A stretch of 64,000 nucleotides of DNA, from positions 1 to 64,000 of the forward strand of contig JANRIG010000032.1 in NCBI GenBank assembly GCA_033765235.1. The letters are read 5' to 3'. The notes under the pieces were generated by a model, which saw nothing but the letters and a program-made list of their open reading frames with translations, was not told where the DNA came from and searched no databases. Numbering within the stretch: the stretch's first letter is position 1; every line of letters starts with the position of its first letter. Below are positions 1 through 8,169 of the stretch, in pieces. This DNA is from JANRIG01 sp033765235. Its GTDB lineage: Bacteria; Bacteroidota; Bacteroidia; Cytophagales; UBA9547. The translations under genes were made by a program, and so were the position numbers.

Positions 1-237
1 TCTACATAAAGTAGGAACTTTGTTCCGAGGCTTGAATACACCATTTACTCAATCCCCCTCTAGCGCGGAACTTTGTTCCGTGCTCTACATAAAGTAGGAA
101 CTTTGTTCCGAGGCTTGAATACACCATTTACTCAATTAAAATAATGCCCTCTAGCGCGGAACTTTGTTCCGTGCTCTACATAAAGTAGGAACTTTGTTCC
201 GAGGCTTGAATACACCATTTACTCAATTAAAATAATG
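1..237. repeat. REP-like tandem array downstream of the RAYT gene
   Basis: Three copies of a unit start at 1, 84 and 175 (periods 83 and 91). The core palindrome GGAACTTTGTTCC occurs five times (14-26, 67-79, 97-109, 158-170, 188-200) in two alternating contexts: one preceded by agta and followed by gagg, the other preceded by gcgc and followed by gtgc. Copies 2 and 3 are identical for 63 nt (84-146 and 175-237). Copy 1 matches only its first 53 nt. The array touches the window edge, so more copies may lie to the left. Paired palindromes in alternating contexts next to a RAYT gene match the known REP/BIME arrangement; that these are substrates of the neighbouring enzyme is inference. Confidence 0.85.
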
Positions 238-785
238 TCCAATAATCCTTTTTTTCCACAATAATCTCTCGCACTTGAATATCTATATTCCCAAATTTCA
301 TCCACAATCCCAGACTTTACTGGATTATTATGCAAATAATCTAACTTTTGCTTAGTTATGTTTGCATTAGATAATTCAATTGGATGATAATCATTATTCC
401 AAAACATATATTTCTGATGTTTTTTACTTTTTTCTGCTGCCCTCTTTAGCATCCACAGAATCCATTCTTTTCTACTTTCTTGTGGATTTGACTCTATTGA
501 TCTACAAATAAAAACTGAAGTGTATTTCTTAAAATCTCTAACTATCGTTTCTAAGCCAATAACTTTTTCTGTCTCTATTTCTTTTCTGCCAATAATGAAA
601 TGAACGTGATTTGTCATGATACACCAAGCATATACTTCCAAACCTTTTTCCTTTTGACAGTACTTAATACTATCTAGTAATACTTGAATGTACTCTTCTC
701 TGGTAAAAACATCTATCCAGTAAACAACTGAAAATGTTACAAAATATAGCTTGTCTTGATCTCTAATTTTGTATTTGACACTCAT
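219..785 (-). CDS. REP-associated tyrosine transposase (RAYT, Y1/HUH family)
   Basis: A 188-residue single-domain protein of the IS200/IS605-like Y1 transposase superfamily. The HUH metal-binding motif is H60-V-H62 in MTNHVHFII, and the likely nucleophile is Tyr150 in the sequence DYLHNNPVKSGIV. The tail EYRYSSARDY is typical of RAYTs rather than of mobile IS200 TnpA. Known RAYTs nick single-stranded REP hairpins. The gene is bracketed by REP-like palindromes on the left (1-237) and by two inverted copies on the right (825-837, 855-867). The last residues and the stop codon lie inside the third left-hand repeat unit. The start ATG is at 783-785, and the flanking sequence up to 942 carries only the repeats. 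The reading frame looks intact, with HUH and Tyr both present, so the enzyme could be active. Confidence 0.88.
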   Translation of the reverse strand: MSVKYKIRDQDKLYFVTFSVVYWIDVFTREEYIQVLLDSIKYCQKEKGLEVYAWCIMTNHVHFIIGRKEIETEKVIGLETIVRDFKKYTSVFICRSIESNPQESRKEWILWMLKRAAEKSKKHQKYMFWNNDYHPIELSNANITKQKLDYLHNNPVKSGIVDEIWEYRYSSARDYCGKKGLLDIILIE

Positions 786-824
786 TGAGCAAGTTTACAA
801 AATTATTTTTACTAGTATAGCTTC

Positions 825-874
825 GGAACAAAGTTCCTTTTCGAAATTGAGCACGGAACAAAGTTCCGCGCTAG
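825..874. repeat. Inverted REP-like copies upstream of the RAYT gene
   Basis: Two palindromes GGAACAAAGTTCC at 825-837 and 855-867 are the reverse complement of those in the left array. Positions 850-874 are an exact 25-nt reverse complement of 60-84, so the RAYT gene sits between REP-like elements in opposite orientation. The first copy (825-837) has a different outer context. Confidence 0.85.
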
Positions 875-942
875 TGGGCAACACAGGTACCATATTTGAG
901 ATAGAGCTGCCGGTGTTTGTAGCTAAGTAGAGAGTAGAAAGG

Positions 943-3900
943 TTATCTCTCAAAACTTACCCAGTCCACATTAATCATAGACACTTCCCCCTCTGCATCA
1001 GGGTTTACGGTATTCACAAATGTGAAATATATATCCCCTGCATATTTGTTATTGGTCAATGATAACGGAGCTACAGTCCACTTTTCCCATTGGCCTTGTG
1101 GCAATATATCTATAGTACCCAATATATCTCCTTTGAAATGTCCAGCTCTTAATTCAATTTTGCCTTTGGCAATTTTGGAGTTGTAGCGAATGTTAATTTT
1201 TGACAACCCGTTCAAATTTATTTTTTTGAATTTAAACCCTGAGCCATGACGAAGTCCGCCTAAGTAAAAATTTTTGTAGGATTCTGCAGTACTGGTTATT
1301 ACAGTTGCTTTCAGAAGACTATCAGCATCTATGGTTTCTTTTCTGCTATTGCTCAAGGTGAATATTTTAGTAGTACTTAGTTTGGCTCTGCCTTCACTGT
1401 CGCCCATGTCTTTGTATGATGCAGTGATGTAGTAAATACCATCTTTAGACTCAGGCCCATCAAAGGTAATGGTGCCTGAAGTTGGCATTTTTTTTGCAAA
1501 CATGCTGCTTTGCTCACTACCCAGCGACATGATGTATTTCACCATTTCTACAGCATCGTCTTTTTTTATTTGTGGGTGAGCGCTCATGGCATGTTCGCCC
1601 CACACACCACCGCCACCTTTTATGATTTTGCCTGCCAGCTTATCATAGCATCCGGGTACATCTTTCATATATTTATTGGCAATATCTACAAACGATGGAC
1701 CTACAGATTTTTTGTTGTAACTGTGGCAAGCTTTGCAGTCGCTGCCGGCTATGAGTTTGTTGTCATTTATATCAATATCTTTGGGAGCTTCGCTGTGTGC
1801 TGTGGTGAGCGGGTATATGTCTTTGCCCGTTTTTATATAGGTGAGTACTACATCTATATTATTTTTCACTATGACTTTATCTTCCTTGTCTGATACTTGC
1901 ACCTCATAATTGAGTGAGCTGCCGGGCCAGTAAAAGCTGGGATTGCCTCCTTCTAACATAATATTTACTTCAGGATAGGTATTTCCTACAATAATACGTT
2001 TGGATATCTCAGATTTATTGCCTTTGCCGTCATTTGCGGTGAGTGATACTATATAGAGGCCTGATTTGGTAAATGTAATATTCAAATTTTTTCCTTCTTG
2101 GGTATTATTATCAAATGTATTTTGCCAAGTGTAGGTGAGTGGGTCTCCATCGGGGTCGTAGCTGGATCCTATGGTAAATTTGGCGGTGAATCCGGGGGCA
2201 CCTATGGTATCTGAAGTGGCTATTTCCAATACAGGAGAGCGATTGCCTCCATTGTAGATAATGCGTGAGAGCTTTGCCTCATCACTTTTGCTATACCATA
2301 TGTAGCCATATTCCAGCACATACAGGCTACCGTCAGGGGCAAAGGCTAAGTGCGTGGGATGTGCAAATTTCATACCTTTAAGCATAGGCTCAGACTGTAC
2401 ATAATTGCCTTCGCTATCTACTGTCACTGCCATCACCCAGTCGCGCATCCACTCAAATATTAAGAGCTTGTTGTCAAAATACTTAGGAAATTTTACTTTT
2501 GAGTCTTTATAATCTGAGTAATAATAAATAGGTCCGGCGCAGGCAGTGCGTCCACCTCTGCCTACTTCAGGAAACTCGCTTGTGTAACTGTATGGGTACC
2601 ACATAAATGCACTTTGGGGCGATGGCAAGTCAATGGCTCCTGTATTGTTTTTTGAAGGATTTTTCACATTTTCAGGATCAAAAAATGGACCTGGTGCAGT
2701 GATGTTTTGTACCAAATCCATGTAAGAATAGGGTTTATTATTCGCCACAAAATATGGCCATCCAAAGTTACCCGCTTTGCGTGCCTGGTTTATCTCATCA
2801 TAAGCTTTAGGACCTATGGTAGAATCACTTCCTGCGTCAGGTCCTACCTCGCCCCAATATATATAGTTTCTTACACGGTCATATGACATGCGCCAGGGGT
2901 TGCGGCATCCCATTATATATATTTCAGGCTTTCCAATCCTGCCATTTTTGGGGAATAGATTACCATCGGGTATGGTGTAGCCCGGTTTATCATATTTAGG
3001 TTTTATTCTTAGTATCTTTCCTCTGTAGTCTTGGGTATTGGATGCGGTGCGTTGAGCATCAAAGATTTCACGACCCGGTCTTTGGTCATATGGCGGATAG
3101 CCATTTGCTTGCCAAGGTGGCGTGTTATCTCCTGTTGAAATCAGTAAGTTGCCATCGCGGTCAAATAATATGGTGCCTCCATTGTGCGCTCCCGGCTCTT
3201 TGTCAAGTTTGAAAGTGAAAATAATCTGCTCGCTTTTTACGTCCAACTTATCGTCTGCAAATTTGAACCTTGAGAGGTTGTAGTTTAGAGAAGTATCGTT
3301 GTAAAATACATACACCCATTTATTATACATGTAATTTGGGTCGAGGCATATACCCATGATACCCATACCTGCATAGTTGCTCACTTCAAGATTGGCTATC
3401 ACTTTGGTACCTCCTTTGTTAGGGTCATATAGCAATATACGTCCTTTGCGCTCTATGATGAATACTTCATGCTTTTGGCTAATGGCCATCATGAGAGGCT
3501 CATCCAGTTTATCTATAATAGTTTGTTTTACAAATCTTTTGCTGTCGGGTATTTTTTGTGTTTTTGCGTTGGTGTAGTTGCGTGTGTTGCTACCCATGGC
3601 ATAGTTGATACCTCCCAGTACATGCTTAAGGAACAACTCTTCTTTGTATGACTCAGAGGTGTGCCCAAGTGCTGTGTAAAACGCTCTGCCACCGTCATAC
3701 TCATGGTACCACGCCATAGGATGATAGTCGCCCATATTGCCCCCTTTGTATGATTTTTCGTCAATGGTAGCCAGTACTTTTACATTTTTGTTGAGGTTTT
3801 TGAAATTGTACCATTCATCAAATCTTTCCCATTTTGTAGGTAAGTCTTTGGTAGATAGGTGTTTGCTGTCTACTACATTTATCATTGCTTTTTGCTGCTC

Positions 3901-4314
3901 GGGGTGGCTCTGAAAGTTGCCCCCTACCATTTTAGCATACCAAGGCCAATCATACTCCGTGTCTGAGGCTGCATGTATGCCTACATATCCGCCCCCTGCT
4001 TGTATGTATCTCTCCAGTGCTACTTGTTGACCAAAGGTGAGCACATCGCCTGTGGTACATAAAAATATAACGGCTGAATATTTTTGCAACGAGTCTTCAC
4101 TAAAGTAGTGGCTGCTCTCGGTGGTATCTACTTTAAATCCATTATCAGTACCCATCTTGAGCAATGCAGCCTTACCATCTTTTATAGACTCATGCCTAAA
4201 TCCGGCGGTTTTAGAAAATACCAATACTCTTTTTTCATTTTTTGTACAAGAAAAAAATAATGAAAGAATAATGAGAGCAATATAATGTAAGGGAAGAATA
4301 GTATGCTTTATCAT
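943..4314 (-). CDS. ThuA / PQQ-type sugar dehydrogenase / PKD / cytochrome c / CBM6 fusion lipoprotein
   Basis: A modular protein of about 1,123 residues, probably acting outside the cytoplasmic membrane on carbohydrate. Numbered from the first possible ATG at 4350, the order is: a lipoprotein signal ending in the lipobox LSLFFSC; a ThuA-like domain (about 40-255); a glucose/sorbosone dehydrogenase-type beta-propeller (about 270-700, with EPGAHNGGTILFDRDGNL); a PKD domain (about 705-800, with DPDGDPLTYTW); a monohaem cytochrome c with CKACH (about residue 870) and a candidate axial Met in HAMSAH; and a C-terminal CBM6-like domain (about 1020-1135). Similar fusions are known in Bacteroidota, and the cytochrome would take electrons from the dehydrogenase. 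I chose the ATG at 4312-4314 over 4350: it gives a normal lipoprotein signal, and the upstream ATG would overlap a promoter -7 box. Substrate unknown. Confidence 0.85.
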   Translation of the reverse strand: MIKHTILPLHYIALIILSLFFSCTKNEKRVLVFSKTAGFRHESIKDGKAALLKMGTDNGFKVDTTESSHYFSEDSLQKYSAVIFLCTTGDVLTFGQQVALERYIQAGGGYVGIHAASDTEYDWPWYAKMVGGNFQSHPEQQKAMINVVDSKHLSTKDLPTKWERFDEWYNFKNLNKNVKVLATIDEKSYKGGNMGDYHPMAWYHEYDGGRAFYTALGHTSESYKEELFLKHVLGGINYAMGSNTRNYTNAKTQKIPDSKRFVKQTIIDKLDEPLMMAISQKHEVFIIERKGRILLYDPNKGGTKVIANLEVSNYAGMGIMGICLDPNYMYNKWVYVFYNDTSLNYNLSRFKFADDKLDVKSEQIIFTFKLDKEPGAHNGGTILFDRDGNLLISTGDNTPPWQANGYPPYDQRPGREIFDAQRTASNTQDYRGKILRIKPKYDKPGYTIPDGNLFPKNGRIGKPEIYIMGCRNPWRMSYDRVRNYIYWGEVGPDAGSDSTIGPKAYDEINQARKAGNFGWPYFVANNKPYSYMDLVQNITAPGPFFDPENVKNPSKNNTGAIDLPSPQSAFMWYPYSYTSEFPEVGRGGRTACAGPIYYYSDYKDSKVKFPKYFDNKLLIFEWMRDWVMAVTVDSEGNYVQSEPMLKGMKFAHPTHLAFAPDGSLYVLEYGYIWYSKSDEAKLSRIIYNGGNRSPVLEIATSDTIGAPGFTAKFTIGSSYDPDGDPLTYTWQNTFDNNTQEGKNLNITFTKSGLYIVSLTANDGKGNKSEISKRIIVGNTYPEVNIMLEGGNPSFYWPGSSLNYEVQVSDKEDKVIVKNNIDVVLTYIKTGKDIYPLTTAHSEAPKDIDINDNKLIAGSDCKACHSYNKKSVGPSFVDIANKYMKDVPGCYDKLAGKIIKGGGGVWGEHAMSAHPQIKKDDAVEMVKYIMSLGSEQSSMFAKKMPTSGTITFDGPESKDGIYYITASYKDMGDSEGRAKLSTTKIFTLSNSRKETIDADSLLKATVITSTAESYKNFYLGGLRHGSGFKFKKINLNGLSKINIRYNSKIAKGKIELRAGHFKGDILGTIDILPQGQWEKWTVAPLSLTNNKYAGDIYFTFVNTVNPDAEGEVSMINVDWVSFER

Positions 4315-4347
4315 GGGCAGTATGCAAAATATCAATAAAATTTTGTA

Positions 4348-4377
4348 CAAAATTAATAATAGTTTGGTGTTTACAAA
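4348..4377 (-). promoter_or_regulatory. Candidate Bacteroidota sigma-70 promoter for the ThuA fusion gene
   Basis: On the minus strand TTTG (4377-4374), 18 nt, then TAATTTTG (4355-4348) matches the Bacteroidota consensus TTTG-N19-21-TAnnTTTG. A start point near 4341 would leave about 27 nt of leader before the ATG at 4314. This supports the shorter start of the gene. Confidence 0.5.
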
Positions 4378-4580
4378 TTTTAATACAGGATTTTAGACTT
4401 CAATACTATAACCCGAAACGATGAACATTCAAAAATCTATATCTATTAGTTGGTAAATGACTGAAATATACTTTGCTGCCAAAAAGTAAGCGATAATTGC
4501 AGGTCTAGGCAATACGCAAATACCGAATGGGTAAGAAGACTAAATCAAATCTTCAATCATTTTTTGAGCTGCATCTTTAG

Positions 4581-5669
4581 TCACATTTCTATCATATGCA
4601 CACCATCTATATTGCCCAACCACTTGGTGCATCGCTCGGGTACTGCATCCGTGATGAATACTTGCCCAAAGTCATGGCTTTGTATCATTTGCACCAGCTT
4701 AGCTACTCGGTCATTGTCGAGTCTGTCAAATATATCGTCGAGCAATAGTATAGGTTTAGTATCTGAGGCAATATTTATGTATTGATATTGGGCTAGTTTC
4801 AAAGCCAACACATAGGTTTTTTTCTGACCTTGCGAGGCTGTCTTTCTTACCGGTCGCTCGTCCATACTAAATTCATAGTCATCAGTATGTATGCCCATAG
4901 TGGTGCGCTGTGCAGCTACATCTTGTGTAGCTATGCTCATAAACTTTTGTTCAAAATCACCGCTTGCCAAGTCAGAAGTGTATTGTATGGAAACTTTTTC
5001 TTTGTGGAGGCTCAATGAGCCATATTTTTGTACAAATATGGGCATAATGGCATTTATATGCTTCATTCTATGCTCATATATATGATGTGCTAGTGATACA
5101 AGCCGCTTACTGTATGGCTCCAACAGGCGATATTCTGTACGTTGGTTTTCATAGCACTGTTTAAGTATAAGGTTTCTGCTTTTGAGCACATAGTTATATT
5201 GGGTCAATGTTTTTAGATATTCTGCATTTGTTTGGCACAATACCCCATCAAAAAATTTGCGTCTTACCTCTGCACCATCATGCAGTAAGTCAGTATCATC
5301 AGGGGTTACCATTACCACCGGATATTTGCCTACATGCGCTGCAAACTTGTCGTATATTATGCCGTCCATTTCTATTTTTTTTTTAGTATTGTTAGAATAT
5401 GAGCAGCATACATCATTTAATTGTCCATTTTTGTATATAGAGGCTATTATACGGTAGTAGTCAAGGTGATACGGCACACACTGTATATCACTATGCCCTG
5501 CAAAGCTTTTGGTTAAGCATATCACATACAGGGCATCCAGCAAGTTGGTTTTGCCTGTGCCATTGGCACCAGTTATGCAATTTACCGTGCGAGAAAATGT
5601 AAATTTTTTATCAAAAATATTCTTAAAAGCAGCAATACCTAAAGTAGAGAAGTACGTAATCTTATCCAT
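4581..5669 (-). CDS. recF: DNA replication and repair protein RecF
   Basis: A 362-residue SMC/ABC-like ATPase that helps load RecA at gaps in single-stranded DNA. Walker A is GANGTGKTNLLDAL at about residues 34-47, followed by the RecF-typical KSFAGHSD. The ABC signature region is TASQGQKKTYVLALKLAQ, and Walker B with its D-loop is ILLLDDIFDRLDNDR. Length and motif order fit the family. It is convergent with nothing and stands alone between the ThuA fusion gene and the divergent pdhA; dnaA and dnaN are not in the window. The 230-nt gap on its 3' side (4351-4580) shows no other gene. Confidence 0.95.
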   Translation of the reverse strand: MDKITYFSTLGIAAFKNIFDKKFTFSRTVNCITGANGTGKTNLLDALYVICLTKSFAGHSDIQCVPYHLDYYRIIASIYKNGQLNDVCCSYSNNTKKKIEMDGIIYDKFAAHVGKYPVVMVTPDDTDLLHDGAEVRRKFFDGVLCQTNAEYLKTLTQYNYVLKSRNLILKQCYENQRTEYRLLEPYSKRLVSLAHHIYEHRMKHINAIMPIFVQKYGSLSLHKEKVSIQYTSDLASGDFEQKFMSIATQDVAAQRTTMGIHTDDYEFSMDERPVRKTASQGQKKTYVLALKLAQYQYINIASDTKPILLLDDIFDRLDNDRVAKLVQMIQSHDFGQVFITDAVPERCTKWLGNIDGVHMIEM

Positions 5670-5769
5670 TATTACACAAAAAAAATCAAAAATTTGTTAC
5701 CCGTTTCGTATTTTCATCAAATTCATGTAATATTGCAATCTTATTGATATAAATAGCTTAAATCTAAAT

Positions 5770-6789
5770 ATGGCTGCTGCATCCAAAACATCATCTTCAA
5801 AAAGCGAATTTGGCAAAGACACCTACCTGTGGTGGTATGACAAGATGCAACTCATGCGCAAATTTGAAGAAAAAGCCGGACAACTATACGGTCAGCAAAA
5901 AATCAAAGGGTTTTGTCACCTATATATAGGTCAAGAGGCTTGTGCCGCAGGTGCAGCTACAGCCCTTATCAAAGGGGATAAATACATCACATCTTACCGC
6001 GACCATGCCATACCTTTTGCCATTGGTACAGAGCCAAAATATGTAATGGCAGAGCTTTTTGCCAAGGCAAATGGTATATCCAAAGGCAAAGGAGGCTCTA
6101 TGCATATATTTGATAAAAACACAGGATTCATGGGAGGGCATGGCATAGTAGGTGGACAGATACCTGTTGGAGCAGGCATAGCATTTGCCGAAAAATATAA
6201 CAATACCGGACATGTATGCCTCACCTTCATGGGCGACGGTGCCGTGAGACAAGGCTCATTTCATGAAACACTCAATATGGCTATGCTGTGGAAGCTGCCG
6301 GTGATTTTTATTATTGAAAATAATGGCTATGCCATGGGCACTTCAGTATCACGCACTTCAAATGTGACCGAGCTATACACCATGGGCGAGTCTTATGACA
6401 TGCCTTCAGAGCCTGTAGATGCCATGCGCTGCGAAGATGTGCACCTTGCAGTAGCACGTGCTGCTGCCAGAGCCCGCAAAGGCGATGGACCTACCTTGCT
6501 TGAATTCAGAACTTACAGATATCGCGGCCACTCCATGTCTGACCCTGCTAAGTACCGTACCAAAGAAGAGCTGGAAGCCTACAAGGCGCTAGACCCCATA
6601 GAATTAGTAAAAAATACCATTCTCAAAAACAAATATGCTACCGCAGCACAACTCGATGATATAGACGAAAAAATAAAAATCATAGTACAAGAATGTGTGG
6701 ATTTTGCCGAAAATGGCTCATTTCCTGACCCCTCCGAAGCCTACCAAGATGTGTATGCCGAAGAAGGTTATCCTTTTATCATGGAATAA
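5770..6789 (+). CDS. pdhA: Pyruvate dehydrogenase E1 component, alpha subunit
   Basis: A 339-residue thiamine-diphosphate enzyme subunit for oxidative decarboxylation of pyruvate in the pyruvate dehydrogenase complex. The ThDP-binding motif GDGAVRQGSFHETLN...IENNGYAMGTSVSR lies near residues 155-195. MGGHGIVGGQIPVGAGIAFAEK and the phosphorylation-loop region YRYRGHSMSDPAKYR are also typical. It starts a plus-strand run with a TPR protein (49 nt downstream) and a lipoprotein. The beta subunit and E2 are not nearby, as is common when pdhA is encoded apart from pdhB. A weak promoter-like match (TTCG at 5705-5708, 19 nt, TAATATTG at 5728-5735) lies upstream; branched-chain 2-oxoacid E1 alpha is the main alternative. 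Confidence 0.92.
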   Translation: MAAASKTSSSKSEFGKDTYLWWYDKMQLMRKFEEKAGQLYGQQKIKGFCHLYIGQEACAAGAATALIKGDKYITSYRDHAIPFAIGTEPKYVMAELFAKANGISKGKGGSMHIFDKNTGFMGGHGIVGGQIPVGAGIAFAEKYNNTGHVCLTFMGDGAVRQGSFHETLNMAMLWKLPVIFIIENNGYAMGTSVSRTSNVTELYTMGESYDMPSEPVDAMRCEDVHLAVARAAARARKGDGPTLLEFRTYRYRGHSMSDPAKYRTKEELEAYKALDPIELVKNTILKNKYATAAQLDDIDEKIKIIVQECVDFAENGSFPDPSEAYQDVYAEEGYPFIME

Positions 6790-6838
6790 ATAAATATTTA
6801 CAAACAATCACTCTTAAAAATAGAATTATCATACAAAG

Positions 6839-7546
6839 ATGGCAGAAAATAAAGACAGCAAATTAGATGAAATATTGACCAATCCCGAGTCTATTGTAGA
6901 AGACATACAATCGGGCAAACTTTTAGAATTTTACGAAAAATATAAAAATATCATAAACATAGTAGCAGGCTCTATTGCAGGCATAGTGATTGGTATTTTT
7001 GGTTTTAGATATTATGTCAATACTCAAAATGAAGAAGCTCAAAACACTATGTTTCAGGCAGTATACTACTTTGAAGCAGACTCGCTGAGCAAAGCTCTCA
7101 ATGGCGATGGTGCCAATCCGGGTTTTGTAGAAATCACCGAGAGCTACCCATTTACCAAAGCTGCCAATATGGCCAATTTTTATGCAGGTACATGCTATCT
7201 CAAATTGGGCAAATATGAAGATGCCATAGACTATCTCAAAAACTTTGGTGCCTCAGACCTACTCATACAAGCCAGAGCATACTCACTCATTGGTGATGCC
7301 TACCTAGAGCAAAATGATTATGAAAATGCGGTAACTTATTACCAAAAAGCCTCTGATTATAAGCCTACCAAAGAGTTCACGCCGGAGTATCTCATGAAGC
7401 TGGGCTTGGCTTGCGAGCTAAACAATAACTATGAATCTGCCGTAAAAGCCTATGATAGGATCATTAATGAATTTCCAAATAGCAATAAAGTAAACGATGC
7501 ACGCAAATACAAAGCTATGAATGAAGTAAAATTGTCGTCATTATAA
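6839..7546 (+). CDS. Membrane-anchored tetratricopeptide repeat protein
   Basis: A 235-residue protein with a cytoplasmic N-terminus, one transmembrane segment at about residues 38-58 (INIVAGSIAGIVIGIFGFRY), and a C-terminal region of three to four TPR units (for example FYAGTCYLKLGKYEDAIDYL and SLIGDAYLEQNDYENAVTYY). The layout resembles the YfgM/Ancillary SecYEG translocon subunit type, in which TPRs face the periplasm and bind client proteins; that role here is inference. It sits 49 nt after pdhA and 8 nt before a small lipoprotein gene, so the three are probably co-transcribed. Confidence 0.8.
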   Translation: MAENKDSKLDEILTNPESIVEDIQSGKLLEFYEKYKNIINIVAGSIAGIVIGIFGFRYYVNTQNEEAQNTMFQAVYYFEADSLSKALNGDGANPGFVEITESYPFTKAANMANFYAGTCYLKLGKYEDAIDYLKNFGASDLLIQARAYSLIGDAYLEQNDYENAVTYYQKASDYKPTKEFTPEYLMKLGLACELNNNYESAVKAYDRIINEFPNSNKVNDARKYKAMNEVKLSSL

Positions 7547-7554
7547 ACTGTATC

Positions 7555-7971
7555 ATGAAGTGGGCTTATAAATGTTTGTTTTTTTTATCAATTATAATAA
7601 CATTATTAAGCTGTACAGATTATGCTGCCATAAATATAACCAAAAAAAAGCCTGTATATAAACCACGCCCTATCAACATTACCTACAAAAAAATGAAATC
7701 TATTCAAGCCCGCAGGTACAAAACAGGCGAGCGTAATAGGTTTGACAAGCATGCGGCTCGTTATCAAATGATTGCAGTTAACAAATCGCGCAAATACTCC
7801 CCCATGGAGTCTCGTAAATACAGTGTAAACTCCAATGCCGTGAATAGAAAAAATAATAGAAAATATGTGACCAAAAAAACACGTAAAGATAATAACTACT
7901 ACTTTTATCGTGAATCTATGAGAGCGCACCAAGAGTCTGAAAAAGAAAGTTTCTCTGTGTACGACAAATAA
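7555..7971 (+). CDS. Small, very basic putative lipoprotein of unknown function
   Basis: A 138-residue protein. The N-terminus MKWAYKCLFFLSIIITLLSC is a clear lipoprotein signal with a lipobox LLSC, so Cys20 would be the lipidated residue. The mature part is strikingly rich in Lys, Arg, Tyr and Asn, with recurring RKY motifs (KSRKYSPMESRKYS, NRKNNRKYV) and no hydrophobic core, so it may be disordered or bind a polyanion such as LPS, peptidoglycan or nucleic acid. I do not recognise a family. It lies 8 nt after the TPR gene. The 198-nt gap after it (7972-8169) is AT-rich and probably carries the nuoG promoter. Confidence 0.7.
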   Translation: MKWAYKCLFFLSIIITLLSCTDYAAINITKKKPVYKPRPINITYKKMKSIQARRYKTGERNRFDKHAARYQMIAVNKSRKYSPMESRKYSVNSNAVNRKNNRKYVTKKTRKDNNYYFYRESMRAHQESEKESFSVYDK

Positions 7972-8169
7972 TTTTTTGGTGCACGCACACATTATATTAT
8001 TAAAAAAAATCAATCTGTCATCAGTTTATAATATTTCTATTATGCATACCAAATCTAATAAAACAAAAAAATTAGCCGGATACACATAAAAATCTATAAA
8101 TATTAATATATACATATCTGTTTGGTTTATAAACTTTTATTAAATTTACACCATACAATGCATTAAACT

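Noticed and set aside
1..240. Repeated palindromic units read as a CRISPR array
   Set aside because: Unit length (83-91 nt), identical rather than unique spacers, alternating contexts, and a neighbouring RAYT gene rather than cas genes fit REP elements.
4520..4600. Coding-like tail (DRNVTKDAAQKMIEDLI) beyond the recF stop in another frame
   Set aside because: No start codon in frame, only a few codons beyond recF, and the RecF C-terminus already looks complete.
5920..6252. 110-codon frame antisense to pdhA
   Set aside because: Lies wholly within the strongly conserved pdhA coding region and has no recognisable motif.
8121..8148. TTTG-N16-TAAATTTA as the nuoG promoter
   Set aside because: Spacing is too short and the last base of the -7 box mismatches; not strong enough to list.
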